Source: Citrobacter werkmanii NBRC 105721 (GTDB lineage: Bacteria > Pseudomonadota > Gammaproteobacteria > Enterobacterales > Enterobacteriaceae). Taken from it: DNA of 64,000 bases. The notes beneath the pieces were generated by a model. That model ran no database searches. It saw nothing but the letters and a program-made list of their open reading frames with translations, and was not told where the DNA came from. Positions 29,696-38,646 of this stretch are shown piece by piece (position 1 is the first letter of the stretch; the number at the start of each line of letters is the position of its first letter). The stretch is taken from NCBI GenBank assembly GCA_000759755.1, contig BBMW01000007.1, forward strand, positions 62,001 to 126,000, read 5' to 3'. Both the position numbers and the translations under genes were made by a program.

Positions 29696-30416
29696 ATCCT
29701 TGCTCCTCCAGTTGTTTGACCAGCGTGAAATCGCCGGACTTCACAATTCGCCCCTGGTAGAGAACGTGAACATAATCGGGTTTGATATAGTCCAGGATGC
29801 GCTGATAGTGAGTGACGATAATGAATGAACGTTTCCCGTCGCGCAGCGAGTTCACGCCATCGGCGACGATTTTCAGCGCATCAATATCCAGCCCGGAATC
29901 TGATTCATCAAGAATGCACAGCTGAGGCTCCAGCACCGCCATTTGCAGAATGTCATTCCGCTTTTTCTCACCGCCAGAGAAACCGACGTTTACCGAGCGC
30001 GTCAGTAAGTCTTCCGGCATTTTCAGCAGCGCTATTTTTTCTTCCATCAGATCCTGGAAGTCGAACCTGTCCAGCGACTCCTCCCCACGATAACTGCGCA
30101 CCGCATTCAGCGCCATTTGCAGGAAAAACTGATTACTAACGCCGGGAATTTCTACCGGATACTGAAATGCCATAAAGATCCCTTCACCGGCCCGATCCTC
30201 TGGCGACAGTTCCAGTAAATCCTTACCATTAAATTCAACCGTTCCGCCAGTGACTTCGTAGTCTTCACGTCCGGCGAGCGTGGCAGACAGCGTACTTTTC
30301 CCGGAACCGTTCGGCCCCATAATGGCGTGGACTTCCCCTGGGCGAATCTCAAGGCTCAACCCACGCAGGATCGCCTTATCTTCGACACTGACCTGTAAAT
30401 CTTTGATGCTTAACAT
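29670..30416 (-). CDS. sufC: SufC, ABC-type ATPase of the Suf scaffold
   Basis: A 248-residue soluble ATPase. Walker A GPNGSGKST near residue 34, signature FSGGEKKRND near 148, Walker B LCILDESDSGLDID and switch His in IVTHYQRIL. It binds SufB and SufD and drives conformational change of the complex; no membrane partner exists. It lies 16 bp after sufB. Confidence 0.97.
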   Translation of the reverse strand: MLSIKDLQVSVEDKAILRGLSLEIRPGEVHAIMGPNGSGKSTLSATLAGREDYEVTGGTVEFNGKDLLELSPEDRAGEGIFMAFQYPVEIPGVSNQFFLQMALNAVRSYRGEESLDRFDFQDLMEEKIALLKMPEDLLTRSVNVGFSGGEKKRNDILQMAVLEPQLCILDESDSGLDIDALKIVADGVNSLRDGKRSFIIVTHYQRILDYIKPDYVHVLYQGRIVKSGDFTLVKQLEEQGYGWLSEQQ

Positions 30417-30432
30417 GTGCTTTCCTTAAATT

Positions 30433-31920
30433 TTAACCGACGCTGTGTTCAAGGCTGATGGCGAGAAGTTTTTGCGCTTCCACGGCAAATTCCAGCGGCA
30501 GTTCAGAGAACACGTCTTTACAGAAACCGTTGACGATCATCGAAATGGCATCCTCTTCGCTGATGCCGCGTTGCAGACAGTAAAACAGCTGGTCTTCACC
30601 AATGCGCGATGTCGTGGCTTCGTGCTCAAGTTGGGCGCTGTTGTTGCGACACTCGACATACGGGAAGGTATGCGCCCCGCAGTCCGCCCCGATCAACATG
30701 GAGTCGCATTGGGTATAGTTACGGGCGTTGGTGGCGGTCGGCATGATTTTTACCAGGCCGCGATAGCTGTTCTGACTCTGACCGGCGGAGATCCCTTTCG
30801 AGATGATGGTCGATTTGGTGTTCTTGCCAATGTGGATCATCTTGGTGCCGGTATCGGCCTGCTGGTGTCCGCTGGTCAGCGCGACGGAGTAGAATTCGCC
30901 GATGGAGTTATCGCCGCGCAGGATGCAGCTTGGGTATTTCCAGGTAATGGCCGAGCCGGTTTCCGATTGCGTCCACGACATTTTGCTGTTTTCGCCTTCG
31001 CACAGCGCACGCTTGGTGACAAAGTTCAAAATGCCACCGGTATTACCATCACCGGGGAACCAGTTTTGCACCGTCGAGTATTTCACTTCAGCATCTTTGT
31101 GGATGATGACTTCCACTACCGCCGCATGCAGCTGGTAGCTGTCGCGTACCGGAGCTGAACAACCTTCGATATAACTGACGTAGCTGCCCTCATCCGCAAT
31201 CAGAATAGTGCGTTCAAACTGCCCGGTCTTTTCGGCATTAATCCGGAAGTAGGTCGAGAGTTCCATGGGACAACGCACGCCTTTCGGCACATAAATAAAG
31301 GTGCCATCAGATGCCACTGCGGCATTTAGCGCGGCGAAGAAATTATCATTACCCGGAACGACGGTTCCCAGATACTGTTTCACCAGCTCGGGATGGTCAT
31401 GAATCGCCTCGCCGAACGAACAGAAAATAATGCCCTGTTCCGCCAGCTTGTCACGGTAGGTTGTCGCCACCGACACCGAGTCAAAAATGGCATCAACCGC
31501 TACCTCTTTTCCTTCACGGACCGGTACGCCAAGCTGCGCAAACGCGTCTTCTACCTCTTTGCTTAAAAAAGCATTCGCCCCCGTTTGCTGAACAGCCCCT
31601 GGTTCAGAAGCACAGGTTTCATCACAATTGCCACAGGACGGCGCAGAGTAATAGCTGTAATCCTGATAATTCAGCTTGTCGTAGTGCGCTTTGAGCCAGT
31701 GCGGCTCTTCCATGGTGAGCCAAGCGTTAAAGGCATTCAGGCGAAACTCCAGCATCCAGTCGGGTTCATTACGTTTTGCCGAAATCGCGCGCACAACGTC
31801 TTCATTGATCCCTTTTGCCAGCTCATCGGTTTGCAGTTGGGTGAAGAAGCCCTCTTTATAATTGAGGTGCCCGCCAGCCCAAGTGTTGACATCATCAGTT
31901 GCTTCAGTATTACGAGACAT
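30433..31920 (-). CDS. sufB: SufB, Fe-S cluster scaffold
   Basis: A 495-residue protein, exactly the E. coli length when started at [12 protein letters not shown]. An in-frame upstream start would run into sufA and has no conservation. The N-terminal region carries a CGNCDETC-like group of cysteines, followed by the beta-helix core with [19 protein letters not shown] and, near the C-terminus, [20 protein letters not shown], the SufB/D family signature. It receives sulphur from SufE and assembles [4Fe-4S] clusters. The gene begins 8 bp after sufA. Confidence 0.97.
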   Translation of the reverse strand: MSRNTEATDDVNTWAGGHLNYKEGFFTQLQTDELAKGINEDVVRAISAKRNEPDWMLEFRLNAFNAWLTMEEPHWLKAHYDKLNYQDYSYYSAPSCGNCDETCASEPGAVQQTGANAFLSKEVEDAFAQLGVPVREGKEVAVDAIFDSVSVATTYRDKLAEQGIIFCSFGEAIHDHPELVKQYLGTVVPGNDNFFAALNAAVASDGTFIYVPKGVRCPMELSTYFRINAEKTGQFERTILIADEGSYVSYIEGCSAPVRDSYQLHAAVVEVIIHKDAEVKYSTVQNWFPGDGNTGGILNFVTKRALCEGENSKMSWTQSETGSAITWKYPSCILRGDNSIGEFYSVALTSGHQQADTGTKMIHIGKNTKSTIISKGISAGQSQNSYRGLVKIMPTATNARNYTQCDSMLIGADCGAHTFPYVECRNNSAQLEHEATTSRIGEDQLFYCLQRGISEEDAISMIVNGFCKDVFSELPLEFAVEAQKLLAISLEHSVG

Positions 31921-31928
31921 AGTACCGC

Positions 31929-32297
31929 CTATACCCCAAAACTTTCGCCACAGCCGCATTCGTTCTGGGCTTTCGGGTTATGAAATTTAAATAACTGATT
32001 TAATCCTTCGCGAACGAAATCGACTTCCGTCCCGTCGATAAACGGCATAGCCTGTAACGGCACATAAAGTCTGGCGCCTTCCGTTTCAAACAGCAGATCG
32101 TCTTTTTCCGGCTCACGGACGGTGTCCAGCACGTAGCCGAATCCCGCGCATCCGGTTTGTTTCACACCTAAACGCACGCCCAACATGTCGGGTTGTTTTG
32201 CCACCAGTTCACGGATGTGCGCCGCAGCTGCCGGTGTTAACGTCAAACCACGCCATGCGAAATCGTCTGGGTTAAATGTTCCTGAATGCAATTCCAT
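31929..32297 (-). CDS. sufA: SufA, A-type Fe-S carrier
   Basis: A 122-residue HesB/IscA-family protein, first gene of the suf operon. I start it at MELHSGTF, matching E. coli length, with GAGG about 9 bp upstream. The three conserved cysteines are in [12 protein letters not shown] and the terminal NECGCGESF. It accepts clusters from SufBC2D and delivers them to target proteins. A perfect Fur box lies 46 bp upstream of the start. Confidence 0.97.
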   Translation of the reverse strand: MELHSGTFNPDDFAWRGLTLTPAAAAHIRELVAKQPDMLGVRLGVKQTGCAGFGYVLDTVREPEKDDLLFETEGARLYVPLQAMPFIDGTEVDFVREGLNQLFKFHNPKAQNECGCGESFGV

Positions 32298-32342
32298 AGG
32301 GTTACCTCGAGTCATTAGCTTTCAAGCTATAACACCATGTTA

Positions 32343-32359
32343 GTGATAATGATTATCAC
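32343..32359 (-). promoter_or_regulatory. Fur box of the suf operon
   Basis: GTGATAAT-G-ATTATCAC is a perfect 8-1-8 palindrome matching the Fur core GATAATGATTATC. It lies 46 bp before sufA, where Fur represses suf in iron-replete cells in E. coli. IscR and OxyR sites known for E. coli suf could not be confidently located by eye. Confidence 0.9.
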
Positions 32360-32606
32360 TTCAACCCCTCAACAGCAGGGGCATTCGGGTTAATCGCCCT
32401 TTTTGGCTACTTTTAATAAGCATAGACCCTGCAGCGCGGGTTATCAGAGATGGATTATTTTGTTCAATGCTTTGATTAATAATGGATTATGAAAATCCAA
32501 TCGTTCAGGCAGGTCAAACATCAAAAGATGTATAGATAATGTCTATTTAAGGAATAGGTCTGAGTTTTTACAGAGATGAAAACGGTTCAAAAAGCATGCA
32601 AATAAC

Positions 32607-32646
32607 AAAAAACCCTTAAGTCTGCTTGCTGGCAGGCTTAAGGGTT
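32607..32646 (-). terminator. Strong minus-strand terminator between the LysR gene and suf
   Basis: Read on the minus strand, AACCCTTAAG (32646-32637) and CTTAAGGGTT (32620-32611) form a 10-bp stem with an inner CTGC/GCAG extension, followed by a T-run of six. It could end the LysR gene's message or a small RNA in this gap (see RydB candidate). Confidence 0.85.
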
Positions 32647-32720
32647 CCGGCCCCATCCGGCGCTTATCTCCGGCACTCGCAATGGCTTAGCTCTTGAAGG
32701 GGCATAAGAATAATCTCACT
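32607..32720 (-). ncRNA. rydB: Candidate RydB small RNA
   Basis: In E. coli the RydB RNA is encoded beside sufA and ydiH on this strand. The stretch TTATGCCCCTTCAAGAGC through GCGAGTGCC, followed by a strong terminator, resembles what I remember of RydB, and the position between sufA and ydiH fits, although a LysR/MBL gene pair has been inserted on the ydiH side. The 5' end and even the exact strand boundaries are estimated. Its function is unknown. Confidence 0.4.
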
Positions 32721-32786
32721 CCCGGATAAGTTTTGTTTAACACAAATTGCGGTTTGATTATTTTTTGAACGCAGTCAAGGACATAA

Positions 32787-33662
32787 TTAGCGCGTAGTTT
32801 CACTAATTGCATCTAACAACAGGCGTAACCCAGCTGGCTGATGCTCACGAGAAAGATACAACCCGTATATTGGCAGGCGTTTAGGCTGCAGCTCTGGCAG
32901 TAACCGAACTAACTTTCCCTGCGCCAACCCTTCTCGCGCTTCCGGCTCCGGTACCAGCGCAATGCCCATACCCGCCAGCGCCGACTCACAGAGCAGCGAA
33001 GAGATCCCGGCGCTCAAATTCCCTTTAATTGCAACAGAAACCGTCTGCCCTTGTGCATCGAGAAAGTGCCAGGATTTTCCGGCAAAGCCGCTGTAATAGA
33101 GGCAGTTATGCTGCGTAAGATCGTCGAGAGTATCAGGAGTGCCATGTTGGTGCAGATAATCGACAGACGCACACAGCACGGATTCACAGTCCCCCAATCG
33201 ACGGGCGATGGTCCCTGGCTCGGGGTTATCCGTAATGCGGATCGCCACATCGATGCGTTCCCCAACAAGACTTACCGGCTGATTATTGATCTCAACTTCA
33301 ATACGCAGCTGCGGATACCGCGCCATAAACGTTGGCAGAACCGGAGCAAGAATATGTATCGCGGTATAATGCGCGCACGCGACACGTAGCGTACCAGAAG
33401 GTATTTGCGCGGCACTGGCGGCAGCAATATCCAGTGAAAGTTGCGCCAGAGAACGCGTTTTCACTAACGCCTCTTCTCCCGCTGGCGTGATCGTCAGGCG
33501 ACGCGACGACCGGTGGATAAGCCTTGCCCCCGCCCATTTTTCCATTTCGTCGAGGTAACGACTCACCATCGGTCTGGAAAGCCCCAGCGCACGCGCGGCG
33601 GCGCTTAAGCTACCCAAATCACAGATATGGTTAAATACCGTTGCCGCCATCACCCTGTCCAT
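32787..33662 (-). CDS. LysR-family regulator next to a metallo-beta-lactamase-fold gene
   Basis: A 291-residue LysR protein when started at MDRVMAATVFNH; an upstream extension to 33761 would overlap the neighbour and is not family-like. The helix-turn-helix is at residues 5-60 (GSLSAAARALGLSRPMVSRYLDEME), and the effector domain follows from about 90 (GTLRVACAHYTAIHILAP). The effector domain has the CRG-like substrate pattern of the DmlR/PtxR group. It is divergent from the MBL-fold gene, with 122 bp between starts, and probably controls it. Confidence 0.85.
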   Translation of the reverse strand: MDRVMAATVFNHICDLGSLSAAARALGLSRPMVSRYLDEMEKWAGARLIHRSSRRLTITPAGEEALVKTRSLAQLSLDIAAASAAQIPSGTLRVACAHYTAIHILAPVLPTFMARYPQLRIEVEINNQPVSLVGERIDVAIRITDNPEPGTIARRLGDCESVLCASVDYLHQHGTPDTLDDLTQHNCLYYSGFAGKSWHFLDAQGQTVSVAIKGNLSAGISSLLCESALAGMGIALVPEPEAREGLAQGKLVRLLPELQPKRLPIYGLYLSREHQPAGLRLLLDAISETTR

Positions 33663-33784
33663 AGCAACCCATCCGATCGTTTTAAGAAACTCAGCATACC
33701 CTGATACAGGAATTCTAACAGATGCAAATTTCCTTAAAATACGTGAACTATCAAAAGACAATTTCCTGCATAAGGTTACCTGGT

Positions 33785-34636
33785 ATGAAAGTTAAAACTC
33801 TGGCCTTGCTGTTACCTCTGTTCTCCTCTTCTGTCTTCGCCGCTCCGTTACAACTGGACGTCTATAACCCGCAGGATAAGGCTATTTTCCCGGTCTCCTC
33901 GACGCTGGTTTCGGGACCGAAAGAGGCGATTTTGTTTGACGCGCAGTTCAGCACCAAAGATGGCGAACAACTGGTACAGATGATTCACGCCAGCGGTAAA
34001 ACGCTTAAAGCCATCGTAATCACCTCCGGCGACCCGGATTTCTACTTTGGTCTGCAGCCCATCGTCAGCGCCTTCCCGCAGGTAAAAGTGCTGGCAACAC
34101 CGCATGTGGTAGAGCACATCCGCGCCACGAAAGAGGCCAAACTGCAGTTCTGGGGGCCGCAAATGAAGGACGGCGCGCCAACCTCACTCACCGTGCCGCA
34201 AGCCACCACACAAACGCATTTCACAGTTGATGGCGAAACGCTGGAGCTACGCCATCCCAACGATTATGCGGCGTATGTCTGGATCCCTGCGAACCGCGCA
34301 ATCATTGGTGGTACCGGCGTGGCTTCGGGTATTCATGTGTGGACGGCGGATACGCAGTCTGCTGAACAGCGTTCCGCGTGGCGCAATGTGTTAAGCGAGA
34401 TGCAGAACTTACAGCCTGCTCAGGTGGTCCCGGGGCATTACATTGGCGAACGCCCGACAGACGATAAAGCGATTCGCTTCACCCGGGACTATTTGCAGTC
34501 ATTTGAGCAGGCGTTAAGCGCGAATAAAGGATCAGCTTACGTGATTAAAACCATGACGGCGGCATGGCCAGGTCTGGCGGATGCCAGCTCTCTGGAGCTA
34601 AGTGCGAAGGTTAATACCGGTGAGATGAAGTGGTAA
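33785..34636 (+). CDS. Secreted MBL-fold protein with degenerate metal site
   Basis: A 283-residue protein started at MKVKTLALLLPLF, which has a clear Sec signal peptide (cleavage after VFA, residue 19). AAGG lies about 10 bp upstream. The fold is that of the metallo-beta-lactamase superfamily: strand pattern SSTLVSGPKEAILFDAQF, motif region IVITSGDPDFYFGLQ, and a late PGHYIGE. In a canonical enzyme the second block reads T-H-x-H-x-D-H; here it is T-S-G-D-P-D-F, so three of four ligands are replaced, and only the Asp and the late His remain. It may bind metal differently or act without it. Function unknown. It is divergent from a LysR gene. Confidence 0.75.
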   Translation: MKVKTLALLLPLFSSSVFAAPLQLDVYNPQDKAIFPVSSTLVSGPKEAILFDAQFSTKDGEQLVQMIHASGKTLKAIVITSGDPDFYFGLQPIVSAFPQVKVLATPHVVEHIRATKEAKLQFWGPQMKDGAPTSLTVPQATTQTHFTVDGETLELRHPNDYAAYVWIPANRAIIGGTGVASGIHVWTADTQSAEQRSAWRNVLSEMQNLQPAQVVPGHYIGERPTDDKAIRFTRDYLQSFEQALSANKGSAYVIKTMTAAWPGLADASSLELSAKVNTGEMKW

Positions 34637-34657
34637 ACAAGATTTAACGCTAAAAAT

Positions 34658-34682
34658 AACCCCGAACGCATGTCGGGGTTTC
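34658..34682. terminator. Bidirectional terminator between MBL gene and ydiH
   Basis: AACCCCGA (34658-34665) and TCGGGGTT (34673-34680) form an 8-bp stem. On the minus strand it is followed by ATTTTTA, the better terminator, serving ydiH; on the plus strand it follows the MBL gene with a weaker T-tract. Confidence 0.75.
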
Positions 34683-34703
34683 ATTACGATAAGCATACCG
34701 GAA

Positions 34704-34892
34704 TCAATGAACGCCCATGCGCCAGGCAAAATAGATCTCTTCTTTCAGTTCAGTTGAAGAGAGCGTCAATAAATCCGCAAACTCCAGCTCAAGTTGTTTC
34801 AATCTTTTCAGGTACTGAGCTGGTGAAAGATCGGTTTTATCACGACGTAAAAACTCTATTGCCAGTTGGGCCGGGTCTAATTGGGTAGACAT
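34704..34892 (-). CDS. ydiH: YdiH, small conserved protein
   Basis: A 62-residue protein beginning MSTQLDPAQLAIEFLRRD and ending EEIYFAWRMGVH, nearly the same as E. coli YdiH. It is helical and soluble, with no signal or Cys. A longer in-frame start is possible, but the start at 34892 matches E. coli. Function unknown. It lies 77 bp after menI on the same strand. Confidence 0.9.
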   Translation of the reverse strand: MSTQLDPAQLAIEFLRRDKTDLSPAQYLKRLKQLELEFADLLTLSSTELKEEIYFAWRMGVH

Positions 34893-34969
34893 ATCATCCT
34901 CGCTTGTGTTCAAAACCTGCACAGTATAACACCATTCGCTGTGCAGATAATGACCAAAAGCAATATGCA

Positions 34970-35380
34970 TCACAAAATTGCGGTCGTCAGACGCGATGTG
35001 CAGCACAACCGCCCTTGCTCATCGAAGATTTCGATTTGCCATACCTGATGGCGAGAGCCGGTATGGATCGCGCTACACACGCCTCTGACACGCCCTTCCC
35101 GCGCAGATCGAACATGGTTGGCATTAACCTCAAGACCCACAACTTTTTGCTCCCCCTGAGTGCACAGGTAGCCAGCCACCGAACCGATGCTTTCCGCCAA
35201 CACCACCGACGCACCGCCATGTAGTAAACCAAAAGGTTGTTTGGTGCGATGGTCCACCGGCATAGTGGCTTCCAGGGTATCGTCGCCAATATGTTCAAAG
35301 CGAATGTCGAGCAACCCCACCATATTTCCTTCACCCATGGCATTTAGCGCCTCAAGAGTGACTTCACGTTTCCAGATCAT
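34970..35380 (-). CDS. menI: MenI (YdiI), 1,4-dihydroxy-2-naphthoyl-CoA thioesterase
   Basis: A 136-residue hotdog-fold thioesterase matching E. coli YdiI/MenI. HTxGLLHGGASVVLAESIGS is the active-site region; the Glu in LAESIGS is the catalytic residue. It hydrolyses DHNA-CoA in menaquinone biosynthesis, relevant here because tetrathionate respiration through TtrC uses menaquinol. The start overlaps the ydiJ stop (4 bp), so the pair is co-transcribed. Confidence 0.95.
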   Translation of the reverse strand: MIWKREVTLEALNAMGEGNMVGLLDIRFEHIGDDTLEATMPVDHRTKQPFGLLHGGASVVLAESIGSVAGYLCTQGEQKVVGLEVNANHVRSAREGRVRGVCSAIHTGSRHQVWQIEIFDEQGRLCCTSRLTTAIL

Positions 35381-38300
35381 CCTATAATCTCCAGCAGTGC
35401 CTGTAATGGATGGCGAACGCCCGTGCCTTCAACGCGTTTAACCTGGCTACGACAGGAATATCCGGTAGCCAGACACCGATTTCGCGGCAGTCGTTGCAAC
35501 GCCTGGTGCCATGATAGCTCATAGATCCCCAGCGAGTTCTGGTGATTTTTAACTTCGTGCCCATAAGTGCCAGCCATGCCGCAGCATCCTACACTGACGT
35601 TCTCCAGCCTGGCGCCAAAACGGGCAAAAATAGCCGCCCACTGCGCAGGCGCGCCCGGCAGGGCCGTCACTTCGGTACAATGTCCAAAGAAATACCACGC
35701 CTCACCGGCAACAGCGACTGGCTGCTGTGACGCCACAACGGTTGATAACCATTCGTTGACCAGCAATACGTGGAAATCCCCCCGCTGTTCTCCGAGCGCC
35801 AACTTGTATTCATCGCGATAACAGAGCACCAGCGCCGGATCGACGCCCACCATCGGAATGTTCAGTTTCGCCACCCGGTTGAGAAACTCGGATGTCTTTT
35901 TCGCTGTTTTGGCAAAACGGTTTAAAAAGCCTTTAATGTGCTGCGCTTTGCCGTTTGGCGAGAACGGCAGCAGTACCGGCTGTAAGCCCAGTTTTTCTAC
36001 CAGACGGATAAAATCAGCCACCACCTGCGCATCGTAATAGCTGGTGAACGGATCCTGTACCACCAGCACCGTGCGGGCTTTTTGCTCAGGGCTGAGTAAT
36101 TCGAGCTGCTCCAGCGTCATGTTGGCAGAACGATGACCAACCAACTGACGTTGCAGCGACGGCGCAGACAACAACGGTAAATCCACCATACCGATGTGCT
36201 TTTTAGCCAGATTACGCACCAGCGGCTGATTGATGAAAAAGTTAAACGTTTTGGGGGCTCGCGCCATGAGCGGCGCATAGCTCTCGACGGTCGCCACCAT
36301 ATGATCGCGCAACGGTCGCAGATAACGCGTGTGATACAGTTGCAGGAAGCGCGAGCGGAACTCCGGTACATCAATTTTAATGGGGCACTGCGTAGAACAG
36401 GCTTTACACGCCAGACAGCCAGACATCGCCTCTTTAACTTCATGCGAGAAATCGTATTCGCCTTTGCGGGCATGCCAACTATTGCGGGTGCGGGCAATCA
36501 GCGTGCGTAAACTGGCGCGTTTTTCCGGTAGCTCTTTTTCCAGCTGAACTGGGTCAATTCCGCGATCGGCCAACAAACGCAGCCATTCACGTACCAGCGT
36601 GGCACGGCCTTTCGGCGAGTGGATACGGTTGAGGCTGATTTTCATCGACGGGCACATGGGGCTTTTCGCATCAAAGTTAAAGCATAACCCGTTGCCGTTA
36701 CACTCCATTGCCCCGCGCCACTCTTGCCGCACCGCCAGTGGGATCTGTCGGTCGTAAGTCCCGCGCTTGACGGCATCCACTTTCATCATCGGCGCGTCAA
36801 CGTCTTCCGGTGGACAGATTTTCCCCGGGTTCAGTCGGTTTTGCGGATCAAATACCGACTTCACTTTGCGCAATTCGCGATACAGTTCCTCTCCGAAGAA
36901 CGCCGGACTGTATTCTGCACGAAAACCTTTCCCGTGCTCGCCCCACAGCAGACCGCCATATTTTGCCGTCAGCGCGACAACATCGTCAGAAATGCGTTTC
37001 ATCAGCACTTCCTGCTGCGGGTCGCACATATCCAGCGCCGGCCTGACGTGCAGCACCCCGGCATCCACGTGACCAAACATGCCATAACTCAGACCGTGGC
37101 TGTCGAGCAGAGCACGGAACTCGGCAATATAGTCCGCCAGATGCTCCGGCGGAACGCAGGTATCTTCGGCGAACGGAATCGGCTTCGCGGCACCTTTCGC
37201 ATTCCCCAGCAAACCAACGGCTTTTTTACGCATGGCGTAAATACGCTCCACGCCCGCGAGTTCAGTACACAGTTGCCAACCAATGACACCGGCTTCCTGA
37301 CGGGCAATTAACCCATCCAGACGTTCACACAGCGCACTAACCTGAGCATCGATCAATGCTTCATCGTCACCCGCAAATTCGACGATATTCAGGCCCAACA
37401 TTTCTTTATCCGGCACATCGGTAATCAATTCACTTACCGAATGCCAGACGATATCTTCCCGCGCCAGATTAAGCACTTTGGAGTCAACGGTTTCAACCGA
37501 CAGTGCGCGCGCCTCCACCATGACCGGGGCGTTACGCAATGCTGAATCAAACGAATCATACTTGACGTTGACCAACTGCCTGACTTTGGGCAACGGCGTG
37601 ATATCCAGGCGGGCTTCGGTAATAAACGCCAGCGTACCTTCAGAGCCGGTAAGAATGCGGGTTAAATCAAACTCGGTCATCTCGTCGTTGAAGACGTGCC
37701 GGAGATCGTAACCGGTTAAGAAGCGATTGAGTTTGGGGAATTTATCAAGAATAAGCTGCCGGTTCTCACGACACCGCTCATACACCGTCTTATAGATGCG
37801 ACCAATAGTGGTATTGCTCTTGCCCAGCGTTTGGGCGAGTTCGACCGGCATTGGCTGAGTATCAAGAATATCGCCGCCCATCAGCACCGCGCGGATACCC
37901 AGCACGTGATCGGAGGTTTTACCGTAAACCAACGAACCTTGTCCGGATGCGTCGGTATTGATCATCCCGCCCAGCGTTGCCCGGTTACTGGTGGATAATT
38001 CCGGGGCAAAGAAATAGCCATAAGGCTTCAGAAACTGGTTGAGCTGATCTTTGATTACCCCAGCTTCGACCCGCACCCAACCTTCCTGAGGGTTGATTTC
38101 AATAATGCGACTCATATAGCGGGACATATCAACAATAATGCCCTGATTCAGCGCCTGACCGTTCGTGCCGGTTCCGCCGCCGCGCGGGGTAAAAATTAAC
38201 GACGAAAAAAGAGGTTCAGCCGCCAGACGAGCGATCAGCGCCACATCTGCCGTTGAACGCGGGAAAACCACAGCATCAGGAAGCAGCTGATAGATACTGT

Positions 38301-38433
38301 TATCCGTCGACATTGTCAGCCGATCGGCATAGCTCGTTGCCGTATCGCCCGTGAATCCTTGCTGCTCCAGCGCCTGCAAAAAATTGAGCACCAGTTGAAC
38401 GACACCTGGCGCCTGAGAAATTTGTGGAATCAT
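35377..38433 (-). CDS. ydiJ: YdiJ, FAD/Fe-S D-2-hydroxyglutarate dehydrogenase family
   Basis: A 1018-residue multidomain flavoprotein, the E. coli length when started at MIPQISQAPGVV. Order: FAD-binding PCMH domain (about 45-260, with PRGGGTGTNGQALN), FAD-linked oxidase C-terminal domain (about 290-540), ferredoxin clusters from about 640 (CLACKACSTQCPI), and a CCG-type domain with CCGMAG near 960. YdiJ has been reported as a D-2-hydroxyglutarate dehydrogenase in enterics. The electrons probably go to the membrane quinone pool. A PurR-like box lies about 35 bp upstream. Confidence 0.95.
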   Translation of the reverse strand: MIPQISQAPGVVQLVLNFLQALEQQGFTGDTATSYADRLTMSTDNSIYQLLPDAVVFPRSTADVALIARLAAEPLFSSLIFTPRGGGTGTNGQALNQGIIVDMSRYMSRIIEINPQEGWVRVEAGVIKDQLNQFLKPYGYFFAPELSTSNRATLGGMINTDASGQGSLVYGKTSDHVLGIRAVLMGGDILDTQPMPVELAQTLGKSNTTIGRIYKTVYERCRENRQLILDKFPKLNRFLTGYDLRHVFNDEMTEFDLTRILTGSEGTLAFITEARLDITPLPKVRQLVNVKYDSFDSALRNAPVMVEARALSVETVDSKVLNLAREDIVWHSVSELITDVPDKEMLGLNIVEFAGDDEALIDAQVSALCERLDGLIARQEAGVIGWQLCTELAGVERIYAMRKKAVGLLGNAKGAAKPIPFAEDTCVPPEHLADYIAEFRALLDSHGLSYGMFGHVDAGVLHVRPALDMCDPQQEVLMKRISDDVVALTAKYGGLLWGEHGKGFRAEYSPAFFGEELYRELRKVKSVFDPQNRLNPGKICPPEDVDAPMMKVDAVKRGTYDRQIPLAVRQEWRGAMECNGNGLCFNFDAKSPMCPSMKISLNRIHSPKGRATLVREWLRLLADRGIDPVQLEKELPEKRASLRTLIARTRNSWHARKGEYDFSHEVKEAMSGCLACKACSTQCPIKIDVPEFRSRFLQLYHTRYLRPLRDHMVATVESYAPLMARAPKTFNFFINQPLVRNLAKKHIGMVDLPLLSAPSLQRQLVGHRSANMTLEQLELLSPEQKARTVLVVQDPFTSYYDAQVVADFIRLVEKLGLQPVLLPFSPNGKAQHIKGFLNRFAKTAKKTSEFLNRVAKLNIPMVGVDPALVLCYRDEYKLALGEQRGDFHVLLVNEWLSTVVASQQPVAVAGEAWYFFGHCTEVTALPGAPAQWAAIFARFGARLENVSVGCCGMAGTYGHEVKNHQNSLGIYELSWHQALQRLPRNRCLATGYSCRSQVKRVEGTGVRHPLQALLEIIG

Positions 38434-38466
38434 TATAGTGACCCTTTCCTGCGGTCTGTGTTGTGA

Positions 38467-38482
38467 ATTTAATCGTTTGCGT
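38467..38482. promoter_or_regulatory. PurR-like operator between ydiJ and ydiK
   Basis: On the minus strand ACGCAAACG followed by ATTAAAT matches the 16-bp PurR consensus ACGCAAACGTTTGCGT at 12 positions, including the complete left half. It lies 35 bp before ydiJ and 165 bp before ydiK. PurR control of this region has been proposed for E. coli. Confidence 0.55.
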
Positions 38483-38646
38483 GTTGCTTTGCTTGTTGTA
38501 TCACATTTTTTTCTAATACGCTCAGCAGATTTACAGGCAGAATCCGCCTGTTCAAAACCGCTGAAATTGCTCATCATTACAGGGTGTGATTTAAGTGTTC
38601 ACGTCGCGTCAACGTTCTGACGCAAAGACAAAGGTGAAAAGTATTT

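Noticed and set aside
30445-31158. Antisense open frame of 237 codons opposite sufB
   Set aside because: Lies wholly inside sufB, with no start signal and no family resemblance.
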